From positions 34,537,001-34,601,000 of the forward strand of contig JBAIAC010000004.1 of assembly GCA_037349315.1 (NCBI GenBank): a stretch of DNA of 64,000 nt, in the 5' to 3' direction. The stretch comes from Chelydra serpentina. Taxonomy: Eukaryota > Chordata > Testudines > Chelydridae. This document shows positions 46,472-56,399 of the stretch, piece by piece. The notes below the pieces were generated by a model. That model saw only the letters and a list, made by a program, of their open reading frames with translations. It had not been told where the DNA came from and ran no database searches. Positions within the stretch are counted from its first letter, which is position 1. Each line of letters starts with the position of its first letter. Position numbers and translations under genes: made by a program.

Positions 46472-47394
46472 TATGATGATTTAGCAGGACATTCGGATTC
46501 ACCATAGAGCCTTTTGGCCTGATGTACATAGTGCATTAGAGAGCAGAGAAGTAGTAGGATTTTGAAAATCCTTTGACTTTGTTCAGTAAAATAAGCACTT
46601 TCTACTAAAAGGAAACATTTCCAGGTCATATGTTATCATTCTGCAATCCTACCAAGCTAGTCAGAACTATGTAATTTGCAAAGTGCCATCCAGAAATGGG
46701 ATGTCAGATACATTTTTACCTGCACATATTTGCAACATAATCTGGGTGGGGAATATAGTGTGCTAGATTGTTCTCAAGCCACACCCATGTAACTCCTTTA
46801 AATGTCATTGATGTGGCAGGAGTATTCTGAATGCAGAATTTGGGTTGGACAACTTAGCCACAGTATAGTTTATACAATGATTTAAATAATAAGTTTCAGG
46901 GCTTTCCCCCTCCTTTATTGGACAGTCAAACTCTGTTAAAAGTAAAGAAAGTGAGGTAGGATTGCACTTAGAAGAGCTGGAAACTAGGCTGTCGATTAAT
47001 CGCAATTAACTCACATGATTAACTCAAAATATTAATCACGATTTAAAAAGTTAATGGTGATTAATCACAGTTTTAATCACACTGTTAAACAATAGAATAC
47101 AAATTGAAATGTATTAAATATTTTGGATGTTTTTCTACATTTTCAGATATATTGATTTCAGAATACAAAGTGTATAGTGCTCACTTTATATTATTTTTAT
47201 TACAAATATTTGCACTGTAAAAATGATAAACAAAATAAATAGTATTTTTCAGTTCACCTCCTACAAGTACTGTAGTGCAATCTCTTTATCACGAAAGTGC
47301 AACTTGCAAATGTAGATTTTGTTTGTTTGTTGAATAACTGCACTCAAAAACAACAGTGTAAAACTTTAGAGCCTACAAGTCCACTCAGTCCTAC

Positions 47395-47580
47395 TTCAGT
47401 CAATCACTCAGACAAACAAGTTTGTTTACATTTATGGGAGATAATGTTGCCCACTTATTATTTACAATGTCACCTGAAAGTGAGAATATGGCATTCACGT
47501 GGCACATGGCATTGCAAGGTATTTACATGACAGATATGCTAAACATTCATATGCCCCTTCATGCTTTGGCCACCATTCCT
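47395..47580 (-). pseudogene. inverted partial copy of the hAT transposase C-terminus
   Basis: The minus strand reads EWWPKHEGAYECLAYLSCKYL, then after a shift IFSLSGDIVNNKWATLSP and NKLVCLSD. These correspond to the plus-strand remnant at 47750-48255 but differ in detail, so the two copies diverged before or after inversion. It lies inside the left arm of the element. Confidence 0.7.
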
Positions 47581-47749
47581 GATGACATGCTTCCATGCTG
47601 ATGATGTTCATTAAAAAAAAAGTGTTAATTAAATTTGTGACTGAACTCCTTGGGGGAGACTTGCATGTCTCTTGCTCTATTTTATCTGCATTCTGCCATA
47701 TATTTCATGTTATAGCAGTCCCGGATGATGACCCAGCACATGTTGTTCA

Positions 47750-48255
47750 TGTTAAGAACACTTAAACACAAAGAGGATACCAATGTGAGAGTTCTAAAGA
47801 TAGCTACAGCACTCAATCCAAGATTTAAGAATATGAAGTGCCTTCCAAAATCTGAGAGGGAGTAGGTGTGGAACATGCTTTCAGAAGAGTTAAAAGAACA
47901 ACACTCCATTGCAGAAACTACAGAACCCAAACTACCAAAAAAGAAAATCAACCTTCTGTTGGTGGCATCTGACTCAGATACTGAAAATGAACATACAATG
48001 GTCCGCACTGCTATGGATCATTATCAAGCAGAACCCGTCATCGGCATGGACACATGTCCTATGGAATGGTGACTGAAGCCTGAAGGGATATATAAATCTT
48101 TAGTGCATCTGGCACATAAACATCTTGTGACACCGGTGCCATGTGAACACCCGTTCTTACTTTCAGGTGACATGGTAAGCAACAAGTGAGCAGCATTATC
48201 TCCTGTAAATATAAACAAACTTGTTTGTCTGAGAGATTTGCTGAACAAGAAGTAG
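47750..48255 (+). pseudogene. hAT transposase C-terminal dimerisation domain remnant
   Basis: One frame gives RVLKIATALNPRFKNMKCLPKSE, a stop, WNMLSEELKEQHS, SDSDTENEHTM, MDHYQAEPVIGMDTCPMEW, a TGA in place of the second W, then a block ending HLVTPVPCEHPFLLSGDMV, another TGA, and AALSPVNINKLVCLRDLLNKK before TAG. This order (EWW, LA.KYL, PCER.FS, NK.AALSP, LVCL) is the hAT dimerisation region. Three in-frame stops and the missing N-terminal half make it non-functional. Confidence 0.8.
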
Positions 48256-48549
48256 GGCTGGGTGGACCTGTAGGCTCTAAAGTTTTACATTGTTTTATTT
48301 TTGAGTGCAGTTATTTTTTGTACATAATTCTACACTTGTAAGTACAACATTCATGATAAAGATATTGCACTAAAGTACTTGTATTAGGTGAATTGAAAAA
48401 TACTATTTATTTTGTTTTTTTACAGTGCAAATATTTATAATATAAAGTGATCACTGTACACTTTATATTCCATGTTGTAATTGAAATCAATATATTTGAA
48501 AATGTAGAAAATATCCCAAAAATAGTTAAATAAATTGTATTCTTTTATT

Positions 48550-49249
48550 AAGGCTATGATTTTGTCATGGAGGTCACAGAAGTCACGGTTTCCGTGACTT
48601 CCAGAGACCTCCGTGATTTGAGCCCCCCGGTGCCTGGGAGCTGTTGGTTTACCCCGCTGCCCCTGGCAGCTGGGAACTGTGAGGGCCTGAGCTCCCAGAC
48701 GCAGGGGTGCCACGCAGCTCCCAGGCAGCTGGGAGACCCCGAGCTCCCAGCCATATGGCAGTAGCTCCCAGCTTCCACCTGGAGCTCCCAGCTTCCACCG
48801 GAGTGCATGCAGCTGCTGTGGGCAGTGTGGCCCCCAGGAGCTCACAGCCAGCATGGATGCTCTGCAGCTCCCAGCCATCGCATGCAGCGGGGCCCCTGGG
48901 AACTTCCATCCTGTGCTCTGCAGTTCCTGGCGGCTGGGGTACCCCAGAGCACGGAGCCACTGCAGCCAGAAGGGGAACCCCCTTTGAGCCACCACAGGAG
49001 GTGCAGGTGCACTGGAGCTCTGAGCCACCGCAGGTGGTGGTGCCCCAAGCTTGGAGCCACCTGCGGTGGGGGGACCCTGTAGCTCCTAGCCCCCTTGGGT
49101 GGTATGGGCAGCCTGCTGCTCCCCATTTTGTCATGCATATTTTTAGTAAAAGTCAGGGATAGGTCCCAGGCTTCCATGAATTTTTCTTAATTGCCCATGA
49201 CCTGTCCATGTCTTTTACTAAAAATTTGCATGACAAAAACTTAGCCTTA
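48550..49249. mobile_element. 0.7-kb GC-rich DNA element inserted in the hAT right arm
   Basis: Ends AAGGCTATGATTTTGTCATG and (reverse complement) TAAGGCTAAGTTTTTGTCATG. Flanks TCTTTTATT / TCTATTATT (8 of 9) at 48541-48549 and 49250-49258. Subterminal inverted words include GTCACGGTTTCCGTGAC and GTAAAAGTCAGGGATAGG / CCATGTCTTTTACT. The GC-rich core repeats GAGCTCCCAG/CAGCTGGGAG-type words. The long open frames here on both strands (up to 197 codons) come from composition and encode no known domain. Confidence 0.75.
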
Positions 49250-49354
49250 TCTATTATTGTTTAACAGTGCATTTAATTGCATGATTAGTTTTTTTAATCA
49301 CACGATTAATCGTGATTGATTATTTTTAATGGCTTGGCAGCCCTACTGGAAAAA

Positions 49355-50468
49355 TATTATAAACTGAAACTCTAGATTCTGTAGCACAGTTTTGTAACAA
49401 AAAATGGATTCTGTGGCAAATTCTGTAGCATCACACAATATGAGGCTTTGAATATTTTTAAGAATGTAGGACCTGGATGGGGATCAATAGCATAAGGCTG
49501 ACGTTCATAGTTAAGACTTGTTCTGAATTCCTCTGTGGCCACTTATCGTCAGTGTTTTCATGAAAAGCTCTACTTTGAATAGCTATTTGTACATTCAAAA
49601 CAATGAATAGCATTTGAAAAGATACAGGAAAAGTCAGAGTTCTTGAAATCAAATGATAAAATATGTGAGCAGATACATTTATTCACACACTTGCTATAGT
49701 CTATAGAGTAGACTAGAAAAGTAGTGATAATAATAAATCTAATTGAAGGATAACACAATGTGCCCTGTTGGTATGATTCACGGGGAATGCATTGAAAGAA
49801 CACGGATCATGTAACTGAAATCCTTTGATTTTCATGTAGAGATCCTATGTACTTCACCGGAATCCAGCATTATTTTTGAAAACCTATAGAATTATTTATT
49901 GCACAGAAACCTTTATTCATGAAGTAGTGAATTAGGTTTTCCAGAACCAGTATTTTTAGTCTTCTACCACAGATAGGTCAAGTGGGGAATTAAATAGAAA
50001 ATTACAGAAAAACACAGTCATGAGAGATGTCAGAAATAAATATGATCCATGTGTAACAGCCTGTCATGCAAGGTTACTAAAGCAAATACGCTGGGGACAT
50101 AAACTCAAATGTAAGAATTCATCCTGAAGTTATTAAACTGGTTACAATATACTTTATTAGATTTACTTCACCCAGGTTGGTAGCATTTCTATAATCTGTA
50201 GCATTTAGCTATTCCTTGAGCCTTTCAAGCATGTAGTTGGGAACTCCACTAAATTGACACTTGCTGTTTCCAGCTTGTCTGTCAAGTAGGTTATATAATA
50301 GGGCCATAAAATTGTCTTTGTCCAAGATTTTAAAATGTGACTAGTGATTTTGGGTGCCCAAATTAAGAAGCCTCTAAAAGCCTGATTTTCAGAAGGTGCC
50401 AAGCAACTACCCTGTGAATAGCTGGCGCCTTTGAAATGTTTCAGGTTGTGCAACCAAAAATCAAGGCA
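49355..50468. other. unannotated AT-rich spacer
   Basis: A short palindromic trace lies at 50383-50452 (CCTGATTTTCAGAAGGTGCC / GGCGCCTTTGAAATG..CAGG). Nothing else recognised. Confidence 0.4.
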
Positions 50469-50471
50469 CTC

Positions 50472-51143
50472 ATAATCATAGAATCATAGACTAGAATATT
50501 TGGGTTGGAAGAGACCTCAGGAGATCATCTAGTCCAATCTTCTGCTCAAAGCAGGACCAACGCCAACTAAATCATCCCAGCCAACGCTTTGCCAAACCAG
50601 GCCTTAAAAACCCCTAAGGATGGAAATTCCACCACCCTCCTAGTGAAATAGTGTTTCCTAATATCCAACATAGATCTCCCCCACTGCAACTTGAGACCAT
50701 TGCTTCTTGTTCTATCATCTGCCACCACTGAGAACAGCCTAGCTGCATCCTCTTTGGAACCCCCCTTCAGGTAGTTGAAGGCTGCTATCAAATCCCCCCT
50801 CACTCTTCTCTTCTGCAGACTAAATAACCCTAGTTCCCTGAGCCTCTCCTCATAAGTCATGTGCCCCACCCCCCTAATCATTTACATTGCCCTTCACTGG
50901 GCTCTCTCCAATTTGTCCACATCCCTTCTGTAGTGGAGGAACCCAAACTGGACGCAGTACTCCAAGTGTGGCCTCACCAGTGCCGAATAGAGGGGAATCA
51001 TCACTTCCCTCGATCTGCTGGCGATTCTCCTACTAATACAGCCCAATATGCCATTGGACTTCTTGGCAACAAGGGCACACTTCTGACTCATATACAGCTT
51101 CTCATCCACTGTAATCCCCAGGTCCTTTTCTGCAGTCACTAGT
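50472..51143 (-). mobile_element. CR1 LINE 3' end, antisense, well preserved
   Basis: The minus strand reads one frame with few breaks: [52 protein letters not shown], two nearby stops, then RGVGHMTYEERLRELGLFSL, RRVRGDLIAAFNYLKGG and FKAWFGKALAGMI. The 3' end has ATCATCTAGTCC-type DNA and the short repeat TCATAGAATCATAGA at 50477-50491. This is the best-preserved CR1 coding tail in the window. Confidence 0.9.
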
Positions 51144-51689
51144 CACTTCTGAAAATCTAGGATACTGTGTCTGTTTGGTTGCTCTGTGGATTCTACCAAC
51201 AAAACATCAGTTATGGTCAAAGATGGTAAAGGTCTATGGTGAACTAATTGTCTTGTAAGCTAGACATAGAACTTCTTGAGCCATAATCAGAACCAAATGG
51301 ATAAATGTAACTTCCTGTAATTTCAGCAGCTGCCTTTTATTACATGTGCTCATCCTCCATTTTCTGTGTGTACTACACCAGACTGAGGGTTTGACACGCT
51401 AGCCTGCCACTGGCTGTCAGGTTTCTGGGTACGTACTCTCACCCTTCCTAGGGAAGAAAGCAGGCTTTAGTGTTCCTAGTGTCGTAACTGGTCTGGCAGA
51501 TTTGTTTGGCCTTACATTTTCCTCAGCTGTAGCTGGACTGATGGCTTTTGGCTTCAACTACTGATTTGTGAAAGGCAAAACTGAAGGCAAACAATGACTC
51601 AGTGGAGCAGGTGATCTCATGCCACCCATTGATATTCCTGTTCTCCAACATAGCAAGGTATGGGTCTCTTGAACTCTGCTTGGTTGGAA

Positions 51690-51960
51690 TTATTAATTAT
51701 TATTGTTATAAAATGATGTATTAGTGTTAGGGTAGCACTAACCAAGATCAGTGCCACTGTGCAAAGCACAATATAAAAATAAGAGTTCCCTGCCCTGAAG
51801 AGATTACCATCTAAACAGGCAAGAGACAAAGGGTATATTGAACATGGGATATGAAGCACAGAGACAAGAAGTGACTTACCCAAGGTTGCACAGGAAGTCT
51901 GCAGCAGAGCCAAGAATTGACTCTGAGCCAACGTTCAGTTTCCTAACCAAAACACTAGAT
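51690..51960 (-). repeat. MIR/CORE-SINE copy, antisense
   Basis: Contains CTGTGCAAAGCACAATATAAAAATAAGAGTTCCCTGCCC, GAGATTACCATCTAAAC, GAAGTGACTTACCCAAGGTTGCACAGGAAGTC and CAAGAATTGACTCTGAGCC in MIR reverse-complement order. Confidence 0.7.
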
Positions 51961-52514
51961 GTTTTTCTACACCTGTTTGGGACAAGTTCACCAGAGGTCC
52001 ATAAAGGGCTTATAGACTGAGAGCCCAGCTTGATTTAAATGGGACAATAGGCTTTGCTAGAACATATACTATGTCACAAGCCTAGCTACATAAGAGCTAA
52101 GTATTTATTTGTTATTATATAATCAGAAGTATATACAGGCTTCAGGCTTCCCCATGCCTTCAGGTAGCCACAAAACCAGAAATGAGTTTTGTCCTTTCTT
52201 ATTCAATGAAGCAAGCTAAAGACTGAACTGTGCAAGATACAGACTTCCTGATAACATTCGAATAGATTTTTTTTTGCAGTTTTTAGAGATTATAAAAACC
52301 AAAAATGTCAACCTAAGTTCTAGCTGTTAAAAAGGGAAACTCCCAGAACAAACTCCAGCAACTTTTTCCCCTAGCATAGAAGACACGTTATTTTGTTTTC
52401 TAATAGGCAGTATGACACATGTAGGGTAAGTAAAGTTAGTGAAGAGAGACGTGCTGATATATGTTTTTCAAGTTGTATAAAAAAGTGGTTTGGTCTGGCA
52501 ACTTTCAGAAAAGG

Positions 52515-52750
52515 TGCCTGGCCTTGAAATTCAACACTGATCAGTGCAAAATAATGCACATTGGAAAATTAATCCCAAATACAAATATATAATGATGAGT
52601 TCTCAAAGAGATCATGGAGTCACCATGGGTAGTTCTCTGAAAACTTCAGCTCGGTGCTCAGCAGTGGTCAAAAAGGCTAACAGAATGTTAGGAACTATTA
52701 GGAAAGGGATAAATCTTGCCCAAAGTATTCACTTGCTCCCATTAAAATGA
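52515..52750 (+). mobile_element. CR1 LINE fragment
   Basis: Frames give FNTDQCKIMHIGKL, RDHGVTMGSSLKTSARCSAVVKKANRMLGTIRKGI, the segment of CR1 ORF2 that precedes [13 protein letters not shown]. About 240 bp, broken at both ends. Confidence 0.7.
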
Positions 52751-53956
52751 ATCACTTCTTACAATATTTTTTTCCAGTGTGGAACACAACAGAAATGTAA
52801 TGTTAAGGTGAGAATTGAAACCCACAAAGACAGGAAATTCAGAGAAAATCAGGTTTAAAAATTCCACTATTTTGCATTTTGATAAATTGAATTTTGAACT
52901 TTTGGCTAATTATCTGGAATATTTGCAACTTTTTGAAATACTTCTAGATATTTTTGGTCTCTCCAAGTGCTTTTAAATTTACTTATACCTGTATAGATTT
53001 AAAACCTGCTTTATTATGAACAGCAATAGTTACTTGATGAAAGTCAATGCAAATATTAGAATAAGGAAGCAAAGAAGTCAGAAACATTATTTGTGTTGAT
53101 TTGGGGATGGGCAATGGGATGAAGCCAGTGATGTGTTTGTATTTAATTATATGGATGAAGACCATGCAGAATGAGGAGAATCCTCATTCTCCAGGAGTCT
53201 TATTTTGATGCAATTATTAATGTTTGACATGGAGGATAACTTGTAGCTTTAAAATACTATGCATATATTGGCAAGCTTTTCGGACGAATCCTTAATTCAG
53301 TTTGTTTTTCATGCCTTATTCATCTCTAATTCAGCAAGGCCAATCTTTCCCTATAAGCCTTGAGTTCATGCCATCAGATAAAAGTGAAAGAGATGCACAT
53401 CTGATATGGAGGCACAAGGGGTCGAAGTGCAGATGGAGGCTCTGAGTTTACTACAGTTTATTTCTTTAAACTGTAATTCACATATATAGATTTTTCCACA
53501 ACAGCTATTGGTCTCAACTACATACCATGTAGTGAATCAATCACTCTAGCTATATGTACCTGCTTGGTGAATTATGGTTACCGTGTCTTAAAAAAAAGGA
53601 TGGTCCTCAATCCTCAGTGTCATGGGAGTCCTTGCTATGCCAGCATTAGGTGTGGTAGAATAAAGGGATAATCAACCCAAAGTTTGTCAGAGACACTGTA
53701 CCTGGGAAATGTCAGTCAGATACTGTGGGATGGCAAAGTAAGAATTGTAACAGCAAGCCTTGTACTGGAAAACCATTTGTAAAACAGCTAGACACTTATG
53801 TTGAGTGTCCTCTGGACAGCAATACTGTCATGTCGCTATTTAAAAGCCCCTATGTGCTCATATTGGCATGTTATATGTGGTAACTCTTATCTTGAGACTC
53901 AGCTGAATGGTCTCCAATTTCTTCACCCTTAGTTTGCAAAGAGTGACAATTTACAG

Positions 53957-54059
53957 GTTACAGTGTAGTAGCCGTGTTAGTCTGTGTCAGCAAAAATAAA
54001 ATAAGAAAGAAAGAAATACTTGTGGCACCTTACAGACTAACAAATTTATTTCAGCATTT
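53957..54059 (-). mobile_element. Penelope-like element tail, severely truncated
   Basis: Exact 11-bp target duplication ACAATTTACAG at 53946-53956 and 54060-54070. On the minus strand the 103-bp insert starts AAATGCTGAAATAAATTTG and ends CTACTACACTGTAAC, matching the last part of the element at 1555-2261. Its 5' end lies a few bases upstream of the predicted ribozyme cleavage position. No coding part. Confidence 0.85.
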
Positions 54060-54698
54060 ACAATTTACAGAAGTTCTCATTTTAGACTTATGGTTTTGAT
54101 CCTGGTTTTGTTCTTTGTCCTTGATTAAAGTCCAAAGTCAGCACCTTCCACAGGGCTATACAACCTGAAAGGGAGGGCAAGCTGCAGGGAGTTCATGCAG
54201 GAGAGCTCTGTAGGTGTTCTTCTAGTGGCAACACAAAGATGGATTTGAAAAGCTGTTCAGGAATGACTATATAAACTTACCAGTCAAAATGCTCTGCCAC
54301 ATTATAGTGCTCCAGGAGCATGGAACAGCCACAGAGTGCCTCAGCCGATACCTGGCAATTGTCAGTGGATTTAGTCTCGTTCAGTCTTGCAGTGCACTCC
54401 TGAGCCTAGTTCATTAACTCATGCTTAGAGGGAAAAGTAAAATGGCAAAAATAGAAAATTCTCCCTTTACAATCAGCGATCTATTCTGTAGTTAAAGAAC
54501 AGAACTTGATACAGATCACCAAATGTGAAATGTGAAAGAGAAGTACTGCAGTAAGGATGAGAGAACAGCTGAAGAAGACCAAAAAGCCATACATATTTCC
54601 TCCAAGAAGAAAGAAACAGAAAAATGATCCCTTTTGACTCACTGCTGAGATGAAATCCAATTGTTTCCTAACTAGCTCATCACAGGAAGCGTTCATAG

Positions 54699-54735
54699 GG
54701 TGGTGGTGGTGGTGATGATGATGGTGATAGTGGTG
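54699..54735. repeat. (GGT)n/(GAT)n trinucleotide repeat
   Basis: Imperfect run of GGTGGTGGTGGT then GATGATGATGGTGAT. It creates a low-complexity frame that is not a gene. Confidence 0.85.
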
Positions 54736-54957
54736 TGTAAATTAGGTTTCATGAAAAGTTGGGAGAGAGAGTTCAGTTCTGGGATAGTCATGTGGGAAAG
54801 GAAAGGCTCCAGTATTGTGATTAGTGCTCACCAAATAACCAGAATTCTATTTTCTGAAAAGTTTGAGGTTTCAAAATGTGTTTTTGTTCTGCATTGCAAA
54901 GAAAGAGCTTTTGAAAATTTTTGCAACAAAGGCATGGCACCCACCCCAGAATAGACA

Positions 54958-55100
54958 ATAGCCTAGTGGTTTGGCATTCACCTGCTCTATGGGAAACCCA
55001 ATTTCAAATCCCCCTCTGAATCAGTCAAGCACCATCTTTCTCTATAGGCTGTAGCTTTGTGCTACTAAATAAAAGATACTTTGTTTTAAAAAAAATCAGT
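54958..55100 (+). repeat. tRNA-like SINE head
   Basis: ATAGCCTAGTGGTTTGGCATTCACCTGCTCTATGG (A-box-like) is followed by GGAAACCCAATTTCAAATCCCC (B-box-like), CTGAATCAG and an A-rich end. The same head type occurs four times in the palindrome starting 100 bp downstream. Confidence 0.5.
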
Positions 55101-55204
55101 GGCATTGTTCTGACTTTTCGAAATGAAATTAATGAGGCTCCCTGTCACGCCTGGAGACTCTGCAGCTCTGCATGCAAGCTCCTGTCCCCAGCTTGAGAGA
55201 CTCG

Positions 55205-56350
55205 AAGGCCCAGATCCACAAAGGTACTTTGACATCTAAATCCCAAATTTAGGTGCCTAAGTCCCTCCACTGTAATTCACAAAACCGCTCCTCAGCTGCC
55301 ACCTAACCCTCTAGGTGCCTAAAGTCACGCAATGCTTATTTTTCAGGGTTAAAGTCCCCTAGGTGCCTATGTTTCTGCCTCTGGGCATATGCACTTTCAC
55401 CTCACTCTAGGTGTCCAGTCACCCACCTAAGCCCCAGTGCAATCCACAAACCAGGAGAAGATAGGTGGGGGAATGCCTATCCTACCTATAAGGCCCATCG
55501 GGGGGAGGGGTGTGCCCACCTGACTACTTTTAGCCAATTGTTAGAGTACACACCCAGGCTGTGAGAGATCCAGGTTCCATTCCCCCACTCAAACAGAGGT
55601 GGAAAATGGATTTGAAAAGGGATCTCCAATACCTCTCAAATGTGTGCCCTGGCCACTGGGCTACAGGGTATTCTGATGTGGGGCTCCCTCCCTCTCTGCT
55701 GTTGAACCTGGTTCACTTTGTATCAGTAATTAAATTGTCACTGGAGCAGGGAGACTGGACTCTGGATCTCCCACCTCTGTGGGTGACTAAAGAGTCACTC
55801 TGTCTTTCTGGCCCAATGAGTATTTATCCAAAATTAACAGCTTCAAAAGCAGAAGCACCACATCAGAATACTCCATAGCCCAGTGATGTGAGCCTGCTCT
55901 GGAGAGGTAGGAGACCCCTATTCAAATCCTCTCTCTTTCTCAGGCATAGGTAGGAACTGAACCTAGGGATCTCCTATAGCCTAGGTGAGTGCTCTAACCA
56001 CTAGGCTCAGAGTTATAACATAGGCACTGGTACCATCAGCTGCTGTTTTGTGTGGAGTGAGGTAGGTGTCTCATCTGTTCAATGGTTTAGGTACTTAAGC
56101 TGTATGACTCCAAGAAAGGGGTTCCTGGTTGTGGATCGCAAGCAGAGATAGATGCCAAACTCCATGAGAGGGGCAAGGCTTAGGACACTCCTCTCACCTA
56201 CATTTGCCAATAGATGCCAAAGAGGCTCCTTGAATAGCATGCTGACCTTTGTGGATTGCATTCTAATACACCTTTCTCTCACCACTTTCATTAGTCTAGG
56301 AGCCTAACTCAGGCACTGTGGATCCTGGTGTTATTCCTGTGATTTTCTAG
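55205..56350. mobile_element. 1.1-kb palindromic element with four tRNA-like heads
   Basis: Two arms of about 0.5 kb are reverse complements along most of their length. CAATCCACAAACCAGGAGAAG (left) faces CCAGGAACC..GATCCACAACC (right), and GGGTATTCTGATGTGGGGC faces GCACCACATCAGAATAC. Each arm contains two opposed tRNA-like heads. In the left arm these are TTGTTAGAGTACACACC..GATCCAGGTTCCATTCC on plus and TAGCCCAGTGGCCAGGGCACA on minus. The right arm has their mirror images, TAGCCCAGTGATGTGAGCC on plus and AGCCTAGTGGTTAGAGCACTC on minus. Outer ends carry GATCCACAAAGG and TAGGTGCCTAA words. No target duplication found and no protein frame. Confidence 0.65.
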
Positions 56351-56399
56351 GTGCCTAATGTTTTCTGGGCAAAAGCCCTCAGAAGGTTGGCTTGAGCTG

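Larger units (their letters stand above)
46985..49345. mobile_element. hAT element with long inverted arms and transposase remnants
   Basis: Target duplication CTGGAAAC / CTGGAAAA (7 of 8) at 46977-46984 and 49346-49353. Ends TAGGCTGTCGATTAATCG and (reverse complement) TAGGGCTGCC...GATTAATCG. Arms of about 0.5 kb are inverted: for instance ACTGCACTCAAAAACAAC..GTAAAACTTTAGAGCC (left) faces GGCTCTAAAGTTTTAC..GAGTGCAGT (right). The right arm is split by a 0.7-kb element at 48550-49249. The middle encodes the hAT C-terminal dimerisation region on the plus strand, and the left arm holds an inverted second copy. Confidence 0.85.

Noticed and set aside
48435..49028. Longest open frame in the window (197 codons, minus strand), with overlapping long frames on both strands
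   Set aside because: It lies mostly inside the GC-rich core of a nested DNA element with inverted ends. High GC removes stop codons in several frames at once, and no domain is visible.
54700..54954. 84-codon frame beginning with valine and methionine repeats
   Set aside because: The start is an artefact of the GGT/GAT trinucleotide repeat and the rest shows no known domain.
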